Source: Lentzea jiangxiensis (lineage in GTDB: Bacteria; Actinomycetota; Actinomycetes; Mycobacteriales; Pseudonocardiaceae). From it: a DNA stretch of 64,000 nucleotides. The stretch covers positions 248,001 to 312,000 of the forward strand of contig NZ_FNIX01000005.1 of assembly GCF_900104175.1 (NCBI RefSeq). The letters run 5' to 3'. Position numbers and translations under genes: made by a program. Below, piece by piece: positions 23,321-31,646 of the stretch. A model generated the notes under the pieces. That model was not told where the DNA came from. It ran no database searches and saw only the letters and a program-made list of their open reading frames with translations. Position 1 is the stretch's first letter; each line of letters begins with the position of its first letter.

Positions 23321-24031
23321 GTGCTCCTCGACCAAGTCTCCAAGCGGTACGGGCGCGGGCCGTGGGTGCTGCGCGACCTGACGCTCGAGGTGTCCGGCCT
23401 GACCGTGCTGACCGGCGCGAACGGCACCGGGAAGTCGACGTTGCTCAGGATCGCCGCCGGGATCCTGAAGCCGACGTCCGGACGGGTCGTGCGGCCGGCT
23501 TCGGTCGGCTACGTTCCCGAGCGGTTCCCCTCGGACGTGAGGATGTCCGCTTCGTCCTACCTGGCCCACCTGGGACGGGTGCGCGGGGCTGTCGCCGGTG
23601 ACGTGCTGGAGCGGCTGGGGTTCGTCGGCTCGATGACGGCGCCGATGTCGGAGCTGTCCAAGGGCAACGCGCAGAAGGTCGCGCTGGCGCAGGCGTTCCT
23701 CGCCTCGGACGTGCTCGTGCTCGACGAGCCGTGGACCGGGCTCGACCCGGCGGCGGCCGACGAGCTGGTGTCCTTGCTGGAGGGGCGGACGGCGCTGGTG
23801 TCCGATCACGAGGGCCATCTCGCTCCGGCCACACGGCTCGACCTCTCCGGCGGGCACGTGATGATCGAGCTGAGCCGGGTGCCGGCGCTCGACGCGTTGG
23901 AGGCGTTGGAAGGCGTGCGGTCCGTGCAGACGCGTGGCTCGTCGGTGCGGGTGGAGGTGGCGCCGGACCGCAGCGACCACGTGCTGGCGGAGGCGTTGCG
24001 GCTCGGGTGCTCGGTGCGGAGCGTGCGGTGA
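23321..24031 (+). CDS. ABC transporter ATP-binding protein
   Basis: 236 residues. A single ATPase domain: Walker A GANGTGKST, signature ELSKGNAQKVALAQA, Walker B VLVLDEPWTGLDP, H-loop in LVSDHEG. Unlike most exporter ATPases the Q-loop region is short (VGYVPERFPSD). A 40-residue C-terminal extension follows. It pairs with the six-helix protein that overlaps it by 4 bp. The permease is followed by an AfsR-like regulator, so the transporter is probably coexpressed with a signalling protein. Substrate not predictable. Confidence 0.9.
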   Translation: MLLDQVSKRYGRGPWVLRDLTLEVSGLTVLTGANGTGKSTLLRIAAGILKPTSGRVVRPASVGYVPERFPSDVRMSASSYLAHLGRVRGAVAGDVLERLGFVGSMTAPMSELSKGNAQKVALAQAFLASDVLVLDEPWTGLDPAAADELVSLLEGRTALVSDHEGHLAPATRLDLSGGHVMIELSRVPALDALEALEGVRSVQTRGSSVRVEVAPDRSDHVLAEALRLGCSVRSVR

Positions 24032-24660
24032 TCTCCCTGGTGCGGTACCTCGCGGCCGATGTCCTTCGGGGACAACGGTATTTGGCGCCTCTGCTGGTGT
24101 TCCTCGGTGTGATGGGGATGTTGTTCGGCGGCGACGCGGGGGAGCCGCTGGAGGCCTACTCGGGGTCGTCGGCGTTGCTGTACCCGGTCGCGGCCTGGAT
24201 GGCGGTCGTGGTGGCGACGTCCGAGGACGTGGTGCGGCGTGAGATCACCGTGGTGACCGCCGGCGGGTGGTCGCGCGTGCTGACGGCCGCGGCGCTGGTC
24301 TCGGTGCTGTTCGCGGTGGCCATGGCGCTGCTCGCGGCGGTGTGGCCGGTCGTGACGAACCCGCACCCGTACACGGCGGGTCAGTTCTTTGTCGGACTCG
24401 GCGCGCATACTGGGTGTGCGCTGCTCGGCGTCGGGGTGGGCCTGATGTTCGCCCGCCCGGTGTTCGACTCCACCGGGCGCACCGTGCTGGCGGTGTTCTC
24501 GGTGGTGGTGCTGACGTACCCGCTGGGGCGGGTGACCCCGCTCGGATGGGTGCTGGACGCGTTGGGCCACAACGAGGTGTCGCTGTCCTTGCTGTGGGCC
24601 GGTGTCGCCGGTGCCGTGCTGGTGGCGGCGGCGGTGCTGGTCGGAGTGCGGCGGGCCTGA
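24028..24660 (+). CDS. ABC transporter membrane protein, six helices
   Basis: 210 residues with about six hydrophobic segments (APLLVFLGVMGMLFGG; LLYPVAAWMAVVVATS; VSVLFAVAMALLAAVWPV; GCALLGVGVGLMFA; VLAVFSVVVLTYPLG; AGAVLVAAAVLVGV). Between helices 2 and 3 lies EDVVRREITVVTAGG, a likely coupling region. GTG at 24028 overlaps the ATPase stop (GTGA); its own stop overlaps the regulator's ATG. Small single-domain permeases of this kind usually work as dimers. No sequence clue to the substrate. Confidence 0.85.
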   Translation: MISLVRYLAADVLRGQRYLAPLLVFLGVMGMLFGGDAGEPLEAYSGSSALLYPVAAWMAVVVATSEDVVRREITVVTAGGWSRVLTAAALVSVLFAVAMALLAAVWPVVTNPHPYTAGQFFVGLGAHTGCALLGVGVGLMFARPVFDSTGRTVLAVFSVVVLTYPLGRVTPLGWVLDALGHNEVSLSLLWAGVAGAVLVAAAVLVGVRRA

Positions 24661-27557
24661 TGCGGGTCAACGTGCTCGGGCCGTTGCAGGTGCTGTCCGG
24701 TGGCGTGCCCGTCGAGGTGCGCGGCAGGCGGCTGCGCTGGTTGCTGATCCGGCTGGCGGCGCAACCGGGCCAGGTCGTCGCGCCGGACCGGCTGGTCGCC
24801 GACCTGTGGCCGGACGAGCCGCCGGTGGACGGTCACGCGGCGTTGCAGTCGCTGGTGTCGCGGCTGCGGCGGACGCTCGGCGCCGCGGTGATCTCGTCGC
24901 ACGCGTCGGGGTACCGGCTGGAGGCCTCGACCGACGTCGAGGAGTTCTGCCGGACGCGCGACGCGGCGCTGTGGCGCGGTGCGGCGTTCGAGGACGCGCC
25001 TTTCGCGGCCGAGGAGGCCGTGCGGCTGGCGTTGCTGCGCGACGACCTCGCCGGGCTGGAGGCCCTGGCGGCGGCGCACCCGCTGCGGGAGGACATGCAG
25101 GCGCGGCTGATGCTGGCGTTGAACGCCGCCGGGAGGCGGTCGGACGCGCTGGCGGTGTTCGCGCGCGTTCGTTCGGCGCTGGCCGACGAACTGGGCGTGG
25201 ACCCCGGTGAGGCGCTGGCGGCCGCTCACCTCGCGGTGCTGCGCGAGCGTTCGGTGCGCGGGAACCTGCCGGCGCCGGTGGGGTCATTCATCGGGCGGGA
25301 CGCGGACCTGACGGCGCTGGCGAGGTTGTTGCGCGGCAACCGGTTGGTGACGCTGACCGGGTTCGGCGGCGTGGGCAAGACGCGGCTCGCGCTGACGCAC
25401 GCCGCGACGGAACCGCAGGCGTGGTTCGTCGAGCTGGACTCGGCGGCGGACCCGCTGGCGGCGCTGGACGCCGCCCTGGGGCCGAACCCCCTGGCGGCAC
25501 CGTTGTTCTCGCGGCTCGGGTCGTCGCTCGTGGTGCTGGACAACTGCGAGCACGTCGTGGACTCCGCGGCGGCTCTGTGTGCTCGCCTGCTGGCGGAAGC
25601 GCCGGACGTGCGGGTGCTGGCCACGTCGCGGGAGCCGCTGGGCATTCCCGGCGAGGTCGTGCGCCCGGTGGCGCCGCTGGACCTCGACCACGCCGTGCGG
25701 CTGTTCTCGGCACGGGTCGGCGCGGCGCTGGACCTCGACGTGGTGCGGCGGGTGTGCGCCGCGCTGGACGGCATCCCGCTCGCGCTGGAGCTCGCGGCGG
25801 CGCGCGCCCGGTCGTTGTCGCTCGCGCAGCTGGAGTCGCGTGTGGACAGCCGCCTGCGGTTGCTCGACCGCGGCGCGCGGACGGGGCCGGCGCGGCACCG
25901 GACGTTGCGGGCGGTGGTCGACTGGAGCTGGGAGCTGCTGGACGACTCCGAGCGGCTGTTGCTGGCGCGGCTGGCGGTGTTCGTCGGCGGAGCCGGCGGC
26001 TCGGCCGTGCACGAGGTGTGCGGGGCAGGCTTGCGCAGGGGTACCCCCTTCTCGGGAACCCCTGCGTCTCAACGTGCTCAGGACCCCCGACAAGACCAGG
26101 AACCCGCGCCCGCGGGTTCTGACGCGACCCACCGGAGTGCGCGCCACACGCAGGCCGTGCTTCCGCCAGGCGATCCGGCGCACGACGGTGTGGACGACGG
26201 GCAGGAAGGCGACCTCTGGGACACCGAGGACCTGCTGGCGGCGCTCGTCGAGAAGTCCTTGGTCGTCCGCGCCGGCGAGCGCTACCGGCTGATGGAGACC
26301 GTGCGCGAGTACGCCCTGGAACAGGGACAAGCCGACCAAGCGAAGCACGCCGAGTACTACACGACCCTGGCCGAGCAGAACGAACCGTTGCTGCGGGGGC
26401 CGCGGCAGTTGGAGGCGCTGCAGGTCTTCGAGGCGGAACGGGCCAACCTCGACGCGGCGATGGCCTGGGCGGTGGAGCACGACCAGGGAGTCGCGCGGCG
26501 GATGCTGGCCGCGCGCACCTGGCACTGGCTGGTGATGACCAAGCGGGTGGAGGAGGTGCGCCGCTGGGCGTCGCGGGTTCCCGGCGATCCGTTGGCCGAG
26601 GTGCTGGCGGCGCTCGGCACGGCGGAGGTCGTCGGTGCGGTGGAGCGGTTGTGGCGGGAGGACGTGCCGACCGCTCTGTGCGCGTTGATGCTCACCAGCG
26701 GTCGGGTGTGGGGGCAGGCGGAGCTCGGCGATCAGCTCGTCCTGCTGGCCGACAGGCTGGAGCGGTCGGAGGACGCGTGGATGCGGGCGTTCTCGGCGCT
26801 GGTGCGCGGGGTGGTGGCCGGGGAGTTCAGCGAGGGGGCGGCTCCGGAGGCGGAGGCGCAGTACCGGCGAGCCTTGGAGGGGTTCCGGGGCGTCGGGGAT
26901 CGGTGGGCCGTGGTGTTCGGGTTGTCGTGCCTGGTCATGGTGCTGATCAACCGCGGCGCGTTCGCCGAGGGGGTCCGGGCGGTGTCGGAGGCTCGGCGGG
27001 TGGTGGAGGAGCTGGGCGAGTCGGAGAACGTGCTCGTGCCGATGTCGGTGCTGGTGCAGGCGGCCCGGCTGAAGATCAGGATCGGGGACCTCGACGGGGC
27101 GCGCGACGACCTCGGGCGGGTGCCGGCCGCGCGGTTCGAGCTCGACCGGGGGCGGATCGCGCAGGCGCACGGCGAGATCGCGTTCTTCGGCGGCGACTTC
27201 CAGGAGGCCGTCCGGCTCTACCGGCAGGCGCTGGCCACCACGGCGGGCTCGATGGCCGACCAGTTCAAGGCGACCGTCCACGCCGGACTCGGGCTGGCGC
27301 TGACGCGGCTCGGTGACCTCGAGGCGGCGGGGCGGGAGCACCAACGGGCGCTCGACGCCGTCGGGCGGAGCGCGGACGGGCCGGCGCGGGCGTCGGTCCT
27401 CGAGTGGCACGCGGACTGGCTGCTCGCCCAGGGCGACCCGCGCGGTGCGGGCAACGCCCTGGACGAGGCGCAACGGCTACGCGGCGGTCCGAGCAGCGAT
27501 CCGGCGGTGGTGCAGCTGCGTGACCGGGTTCGCGCCGAAGTAGGCGTCGACGGCTGA
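24660..27557 (+). CDS. AfsR/SARP-type regulator with NTPase and TPR domains
   Basis: 965 residues. Domains in order: OmpR-type winged helix (about 1-90, LGPLQVLSGGVPVEVRGRR); bacterial transcriptional activation domain (about 95-215, PLREDMQARLMLALNAAGR); NB-ARC/STAND NTPase with Walker A GFGGVGKT (about 234-241), Walker B LVVLDNCEHV and the LATSREPLG sensor; winged helix (DWSWELLDDSERLLLARLAVF); TPR-like helical repeats to the end (about 540-965). Such proteins activate antibiotic or secondary-metabolism genes. An unusual segment at about residues 457-518 interrupts the region just before DLLAALVEKSLV, where homologues normally run straight on. ATG at 24660 overlaps the permease stop. The last 81 bp overlap the convergent monooxygenase gene. 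Confidence 0.9.
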   Translation: MRVNVLGPLQVLSGGVPVEVRGRRLRWLLIRLAAQPGQVVAPDRLVADLWPDEPPVDGHAALQSLVSRLRRTLGAAVISSHASGYRLEASTDVEEFCRTRDAALWRGAAFEDAPFAAEEAVRLALLRDDLAGLEALAAAHPLREDMQARLMLALNAAGRRSDALAVFARVRSALADELGVDPGEALAAAHLAVLRERSVRGNLPAPVGSFIGRDADLTALARLLRGNRLVTLTGFGGVGKTRLALTHAATEPQAWFVELDSAADPLAALDAALGPNPLAAPLFSRLGSSLVVLDNCEHVVDSAAALCARLLAEAPDVRVLATSREPLGIPGEVVRPVAPLDLDHAVRLFSARVGAALDLDVVRRVCAALDGIPLALELAAARARSLSLAQLESRVDSRLRLLDRGARTGPARHRTLRAVVDWSWELLDDSERLLLARLAVFVGGAGGSAVHEVCGAGLRRGTPFSGTPASQRAQDPRQDQEPAPAGSDATHRSARHTQAVLPPGDPAHDGVDDGQEGDLWDTEDLLAALVEKSLVVRAGERYRLMETVREYALEQGQADQAKHAEYYTTLAEQNEPLLRGPRQLEALQVFEAERANLDAAMAWAVEHDQGVARRMLAARTWHWLVMTKRVEEVRRWASRVPGDPLAEVLAALGTAEVVGAVERLWREDVPTALCALMLTSGRVWGQAELGDQLVLLADRLERSEDAWMRAFSALVRGVVAGEFSEGAAPEAEAQYRRALEGFRGVGDRWAVVFGLSCLVMVLINRGAFAEGVRAVSEARRVVEELGESENVLVPMSVLVQAARLKIRIGDLDGARDDLGRVPAARFELDRGRIAQAHGEIAFFGGDFQEAVRLYRQALATTAGSMADQFKATVHAGLGLALTRLGDLEAAGREHQRALDAVGRSADGPARASVLEWHADWLLAQGDPRGAGNALDEAQRLRGGPSSDPAVVQLRDRVRAEVGVDG
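26028..26215. repeat. In-frame low-complexity insertion with two inverted repeats inside the AfsR-like gene
   Basis: The segment encodes polar sequence unlike the family (GLRRGTPFSGTPASQRAQDPR). It holds a perfect 9-bp inverted repeat with a 15-nt loop (CGCAGGGGT at 26034-26042, ACCCCTGCG at 26058-26066) and a perfect 20-bp palindrome (26100-26119, arms GAACCCGCG and CGCGGGTTC). Such hairpins are typical of intergenic DNA, so this may be a captured repeat element. The boundaries are estimated from where the family sequence breaks off and resumes. Confidence 0.55.
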
Positions 27558-28778
27558 GCGGCCGATCGCGGCCACGTAGCCGTCGGGGCGCACCAGGACC
27601 GGGCCGCCGGGGAAGTCGAGCGTCACGAAGTCGGGCCCGCGCAGCAGGTCGAAGATCCGGCCCTGGTCGGTGATCCCGTCCGGCATGCGGTCGCCCGGCT
27701 GCAGGCCCTCACCGTCGGTGGTGCGGTAGGAGAGCGAGAGCTGCAGCGTCTCGTCACCGCGGCGCTCGAACGCCTGGCCGGACATCATCAGCGCGGTCGT
27801 CATGCCCAGCAGCCACTCCGCGACGGGCTTGCGCTCGGCCTCGTAGGTGTCGAGCAGCGTCTCCATCGCGAGCTTCCAGCCGAGGTTGTAGGCGTCCTGG
27901 ATGCCGGTGTTCATGCCCTGCGCACCGGCCGGGGAGTGCACGTGCGCGGCGTCGCCCGCGAGGAACACGCGGCCCACCCGGAACCGGTCGACCATGCGGA
28001 TGTTGGTGCGGTACAACGATGTCCACGTCGCGTCGTGCACGACGAGGTCGTCGCGGCCGGTGCGGTCGCGGATGATCTCGCGGTAGAGCTCCGGCGACGG
28101 GTCGCCGTCGCCGTTCGCCTGGAACTGGAAGAGGTCCGTGCCGGGCAACGGGCACAGCGCGAGCCACCGGTCGGTGCCGCCGCCCCACTGGTGCCAGTGG
28201 TCGCGGTCGAGACCGGAGATCCGGAGGTCACCGATGAGCATGCGTTGGTCCTCGTGCGTCTCGCCGACGAACGAGACGCCGAGTTGCTTGCGCACGAACG
28301 ATTTGCCGCCATCGCACCCGACGAGGTACTTCGCGCGCACGGTCTCCCCGCCGACCACGGCGGTGACTCCGGAGTCGTCCTGGGTGAACGACGTCAGCGG
28401 CTTGCCGTACTCGACCGGCTGCGGGAACGCCTCGCGAAGCACCTGCTCGACGCGGAACTGCGGGATGAGCATCGTGCGCGCGTAGGGGCGTTCGACCGTG
28501 GGGTGGCGGCCCTCGTGCACGTCCCACTCACGCACGACCTCGCGGCCCCGGTAGGCGCGCATCTTCAGGTCGAGCCGCCCGGAGGCCAGCACGGGCTCGA
28601 TGACGCCCAGGTCGTGGAGGACCTCCATGCTGCGCGGCTGCAGGCCCTTGCCGCGCGAGCCGGCGAACGGCGCGGGCGCGGCGTCGACGATGCGGAACGG
28701 CACCCCGCGGCGGTGCAGGTCGAGGGCGAGGGTGAGGCCGGTCGGGCCGGCTCCGGTGATCAGAACGTGGATGTCCAT
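27477..28778 (-). CDS. FAD-dependent aromatic hydroxylase (PHBH/PheA type)
   Basis: 433 residues. Class A flavoprotein monooxygenase: dinucleotide-binding GAGPTGLTLALDLHRRG at the N-terminus, the DG motif LVGCDGGKSFVRKQLG (about 150-165), and the GD motif FLAGDAAHVHSPAGAQGMNT (about 275-295). A short C-terminal domain ends with DGYVAAIGRSAVDAYFG. It probably hydroxylates a phenolic or polyketide substrate with NAD(P)H and O2. ATG at 28778; a GAGTGT hexamer 7 nt upstream is one base off TANNNT. The 3' end runs 81 bp into the regulator gene on the other strand. Confidence 0.92.
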   Translation of the reverse strand: MDIHVLITGAGPTGLTLALDLHRRGVPFRIVDAAPAPFAGSRGKGLQPRSMEVLHDLGVIEPVLASGRLDLKMRAYRGREVVREWDVHEGRHPTVERPYARTMLIPQFRVEQVLREAFPQPVEYGKPLTSFTQDDSGVTAVVGGETVRAKYLVGCDGGKSFVRKQLGVSFVGETHEDQRMLIGDLRISGLDRDHWHQWGGGTDRWLALCPLPGTDLFQFQANGDGDPSPELYREIIRDRTGRDDLVVHDATWTSLYRTNIRMVDRFRVGRVFLAGDAAHVHSPAGAQGMNTGIQDAYNLGWKLAMETLLDTYEAERKPVAEWLLGMTTALMMSGQAFERRGDETLQLSLSYRTTDGEGLQPGDRMPDGITDQGRIFDLLRGPDFVTLDFPGGPVLVRPDGYVAAIGRSAVDAYFGANPVTQLHHRRIAARTAA

Positions 28779-28804
28779 GACGAGGACACTCCGCCCACGC
28801 ACTG

Positions 28805-28847
28805 CCACGGCCCTGCCACCGCGCTGCCGCGGGTGCCAGGGCCGTGG
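28805..28847 (-). terminator. Terminator after the 28864-30360 gene
   Basis: A perfect 11-bp inverted repeat (CCACGGCCCTG at 28805-28815, CAGGGCCGTGG at 28837-28847) with a partly self-pairing loop sits just past the stop at 28864 and before the monooxygenase start. Confidence 0.65.
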
Positions 28848-28863
28848 GTTGACCTGCGGGAAC

Positions 28864-30360
28864 TTACTTCTTCATCAGCTCGATGAGCGCGTCGACGTCC
28901 TTGGGCTCGAAGCCGCGGAACAGCGTCAGCGCCAGCTCGTAGTAGGAGCGGATCGGGCTCACGTACCACTTGCCGTCCACCTCGGTGGCGACGACGCCGA
29001 CACCGGACTTCATCACGGACCCGGCGACCCGGCCGATGACCTCGACGGCCTCGGCGGGGATCTTCTTGCCGCCCTGCTGCTCCAGCAGCTGCGTGATCTC
29101 GTCCGCGCAGAGCTTCTGCGTGCCCTGGCGCGGCACCTCGGCCGCGTAGCAGTCGCCCTCACGCGTGATGGTGACCGTCTCGCCCTCGGCCGTGATCGAC
29201 AGCTTCTTGACCGTCACCTGCTTGCCGCCGGTGACGTCCTTGACGTCGGTCTCCAGGGCTTCCAGCTTGGCGCCGGTCGGCTTCGTCGCGCCGGCTTCCT
29301 CGAGCAGCAGCGGGCCCAGGTCGTGCAGCACACCGGCCTCGTCCGGCGGCAGCAGCGTGATGACCTTCTTCAGGTCGCCGTCCAGAGCGGCGTTGACGAG
29401 CTGCTTCGCCGCGTCCTCCGCGGAGCCCGCGCCCTCGGCCGTGAAACCGGACTGCGGCCACTTCTGCTTCTCCTCCTCCAGGATCGCGTTGGCGATCGTG
29501 TAGAAGGCGCTCGGGTACCACTTGTCGCCGACCTTGATCGACGCGATGCCGATCGGGGTGCCGCGCTTCTTCACCTCGGCGGTGATGTCGACGGTCTCGG
29601 ACTTCGACGAGGTCAGGTTGATCTCGTCACCCAGCGCGTCGACGAGCTTGTCGGTGAGCGGGATCTTCGAGGCGTCCGAGGTGATCGTGATCTTGCCCTC
29701 GACCAGCTTGTTGATGGTGAGGTGGTCGTTGATCTTCTCGGCGGCGGCCTCGTCGAACTTGATGTTCTCGCTCTTGAACTCGACGCCGGAGAGCTTGTTC
29801 GGGTCGGCCTCGGGCTTCAGGATCTCGAGGCGCTTCATCTCCTTGGTCATCGACTCCATGTAGTCCTTCGACAGCGCCGCCTCCGCGGGCGCCAGCGAGG
29901 CCATGATGCCGACGACGTCACCGCTGCCGAGCTGCTCGATCAGGTTCTTCGCGGCGATCGCCGGGGTGTCCTGACCGGCGTTCGAGCCCGGGTCGGCCTT
30001 CTTGAGCGCGAAGAACGTGACGCCGCCGCCGATCAGCAGCAGCACGGCCACGACGGCCGTGACGACCAGGCCGGTGCGCTTCTTCTTCGGCGGCTCGCCG
30101 CCCATCGGCGCGTAGCCGTACGGCTGCTGCTCGAAGCCCTGCTGCGGGAAGCCCTGGGGACCCGTCTGCGGGTAGCCCTGCTGCGGGAAGCCCTGCGGCC
30201 CGGTCTGCGGGTGACCACCCTGCTGCGGGTAGCCGCCCTGCTGGTAGCCACCCTGCTGCGGCTGCTGCGGCTGCTGCGGGTAGCCGCCCTGCTGGGGCTG
30301 CTGCCCGTACGGGTTGTTCTGCGGCTGCCACTGGCCACCGCCACCACCTGGGTAGCTCAC
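28864..30360 (-). CDS. Membrane-anchored protein with Gln/Pro/Gly-rich cytoplasmic tail
   Basis: 498 residues, function unknown. The first 92 residues are a disordered QPG-rich repeat (GGYPQQ and GFPQQ units). KKKR and one transmembrane helix follow (about 98-120, LVVTAVVAVLLLIGGGVTFFAL). The remaining 380 residues are predicted extracellular and contain two related alpha/beta segments, each ending in a GDKWYPS or GDKWYVS-like strand pair (IKVGDKWYPSAFY and TEVDGKWYVSPIR), which suggests an internal duplication. This build is common for actinobacterial cell-envelope proteins. GTG at 30360 has AGGAGGG upstream and overlaps by 4 bp the stop of the gene before it. Confidence 0.85.
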   Translation of the reverse strand: MSYPGGGGGQWQPQNNPYGQQPQQGGYPQQPQQPQQGGYQQGGYPQQGGHPQTGPQGFPQQGYPQTGPQGFPQQGFEQQPYGYAPMGGEPPKKKRTGLVVTAVVAVLLLIGGGVTFFALKKADPGSNAGQDTPAIAAKNLIEQLGSGDVVGIMASLAPAEAALSKDYMESMTKEMKRLEILKPEADPNKLSGVEFKSENIKFDEAAAEKINDHLTINKLVEGKITITSDASKIPLTDKLVDALGDEINLTSSKSETVDITAEVKKRGTPIGIASIKVGDKWYPSAFYTIANAILEEEKQKWPQSGFTAEGAGSAEDAAKQLVNAALDGDLKKVITLLPPDEAGVLHDLGPLLLEEAGATKPTGAKLEALETDVKDVTGGKQVTVKKLSITAEGETVTITREGDCYAAEVPRQGTQKLCADEITQLLEQQGGKKIPAEAVEVIGRVAGSVMKSGVGVVATEVDGKWYVSPIRSYYELALTLFRGFEPKDVDALIELMKK

Positions 30361-30809
30361 GGGTTCCCTCCTGGAGTTCTCACTGCGCTGCGCCTGGTCG
30401 AGGTGAGCACCGTGATCGCCCCCACGATCGTCAGTACGGCACCGGCAAGAGTGGTGATCGGACCGGAGATGCTGATCCCGACCAACGCGCCCTTGCTATC
30501 CCCTTGGACTGTGGCTACTAGGGCCACGGTTCCGCTGATCGTGCCAAAAAGAAGGGCGACGCACGCGGCGATTCGTGGAAATCGGACCACGTACAAGGCG
30601 GCGGCGATCATCGCCAACGGGGTCAGACCCACCCAGATCGACGTGACGACGCCTCCTGCCACCCCGTCCAACCCGGCGAGATCACGGAGCGAGAGCACCT
30701 GGTAACTGTCCCTCGTGGTCGATCCGGATTTCAGCCAGGGCAAGAAGGTCCCGGCGATGGAGGTGACCAAGCCCACTGCCGCGACGGCGGCTCCCACAAC
30801 GCTGCGCAC
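30357..30809 (-). CDS. Four-helix membrane protein coupled to the Gln/Pro-rich protein
   Basis: 150 residues with four hydrophobic helices (VVGAAVAAVGLVTSIAGTFLPW; GVVTSIWVGLTPLAMIAAALYVV; IAACVALLFGTISGTVALVA; ITTLAGAVLTIVGAITVL) and a basic C-terminus. The FLPWL-x-SG sequence after helix 1 recurs in actinobacterial four-helix envelope proteins. Start chosen at GTG 30809; upstream in-frame codons would run into the sirtuin gene on the other strand. It overlaps the next gene by 4 bp, suggesting the two products act together. Function unknown. Confidence 0.75.
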   Translation of the reverse strand: MRSVVGAAVAAVGLVTSIAGTFLPWLKSGSTTRDSYQVLSLRDLAGLDGVAGGVVTSIWVGLTPLAMIAAALYVVRFPRIAACVALLFGTISGTVALVATVQGDSKGALVGISISGPITTLAGAVLTIVGAITVLTSTRRSAVRTPGGNP

Positions 30810-30814
30810 CCGGA

Positions 30815-30820
30815 TAGTGT
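30815..30820 (+). promoter_or_regulatory. -10 element TAGTGT, predicted leaderless start for the sirtuin gene
   Basis: TAGTGT is followed by 6 nt (GAACCG) and the ATG at 30827. It sits between divergent starts only 17 bp apart. Confidence 0.6.
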
Positions 30821-30826
30821 GAACCG

Positions 30827-31636
30827 ATGGCCTCCCAGGCGTGCGCAGCGGCACGGGCGCTGGTCGCGTCCGCCCACCGGATCACGGTGCTGACGGGAGC
30901 CGGGGTCTCCACGGATTCGGGCATCCCGGACTTCCGCGGGCCCGACGGCCTGTGGGCGCGCGACGCCGACGCCGGGCTCGGGGCGACGCTCGACGCGTAC
31001 CTGGCGGACCCCGAGCTGCGCAGGCTCACCTGGCGCGCCCGGCTCGAGAGTCCCGTGTGGACCGCGAAGCCGAACGCGGCGCACAAGGCCCTGGTGGAAC
31101 TGGAGCGGTCCGGCCGGCTGCGCACGGTGGTCACGCAGAACATCGACGGCCTGCACCAGAAGGCCGGTTCCGATCCGCACCGGGTCCTGGAGCTGCACGG
31201 CACGCTGCACGCCACCGTGTGCCTGGGCTGCGGTGCCACGGGGTCGATGCGCGAGGCGTTGCGGCGCGTCGCCGAGGGCGAAGCGGAGCCGGACTGCCCG
31301 CGCTGCCGGGGAGTCCTCAAGTCCGCCACGATCTCGTTCGGACAGGAGCTCGACGCCGAGGTGCTGCGCCGCGCCCGCCTCGCCGCCCTCGACTGCGACG
31401 TGCTGCTGGTGGCGGGAACGTCGTTGCAGGTGCAGCCCGCCGCGGGCCTCGTGCCGCTGGCGGCCAAAGCGGGTGCGCAGGTCATCATCTGCAACGCCGA
31501 ACCGACACCCTGCGACTCCGTGGCGGCCGTTGTGCTGCACGAGTCCGTCAGCGAGGTGCTCCCCGACCTCAGCGCCGTTCCTCCATCCGGGGGAGGCAGC
31601 TTCTCGTCCTGGGGAGATCCGAGCACCTGGTCGTAG
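30827..31636 (+). CDS. Sirtuin-type NAD-dependent protein deacylase
   Basis: 269 residues. Removes acyl groups from lysines using NAD. Complete core: TGAGVSTDSGIPDFRG (NAD pocket), VTQNIDGLH, catalytic His in ELHGTLH, zinc Cys pairs CLGC and CPRC, and the GTSLQVQPAAGLV and CNAEPT motifs that bind NAD. The catalytic core is complete; a Ser/Gly-rich tail (PSGGGSFSSWGD) follows. It lies directly upstream of an acyl-CoA synthetase, a plausible functional partner because sirtuins reactivate acylated AMP-forming synthetases. Confidence 0.95.
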   Translation: MASQACAAARALVASAHRITVLTGAGVSTDSGIPDFRGPDGLWARDADAGLGATLDAYLADPELRRLTWRARLESPVWTAKPNAAHKALVELERSGRLRTVVTQNIDGLHQKAGSDPHRVLELHGTLHATVCLGCGATGSMREALRRVAEGEAEPDCPRCRGVLKSATISFGQELDAEVLRRARLAALDCDVLLVAGTSLQVQPAAGLVPLAAKAGAQVIICNAEPTPCDSVAAVVLHESVSEVLPDLSAVPPSGGGSFSSWGDPSTWS

Positions 31637-31639
31637 TGT
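31634..31639 (+). promoter_or_regulatory. -10 element TAGTGT, predicted leaderless start for the acyl-CoA synthetase gene
   Basis: TAGTGT overlaps the sirtuin stop codon and is followed by 7 nt and the ATG at 31647; no ribosome-binding site. It is the same hexamer as before the sirtuin gene. Confidence 0.6.
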
Positions 31640-31646
31640 CGGCTCC

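Noticed and set aside
26100..26119. 20-bp palindrome considered as a terminator ending the AfsR-like gene early
   Set aside because: It lies inside a continuous reading frame and the downstream half carries family sequence (LLAALVEKSLV, TPRs), so translation must continue.
30090..30330. Repeated segments considered as a DNA repeat element
   Set aside because: They encode a normal QPG-rich cytoplasmic tail in frame; variation between units is as expected for such tails.
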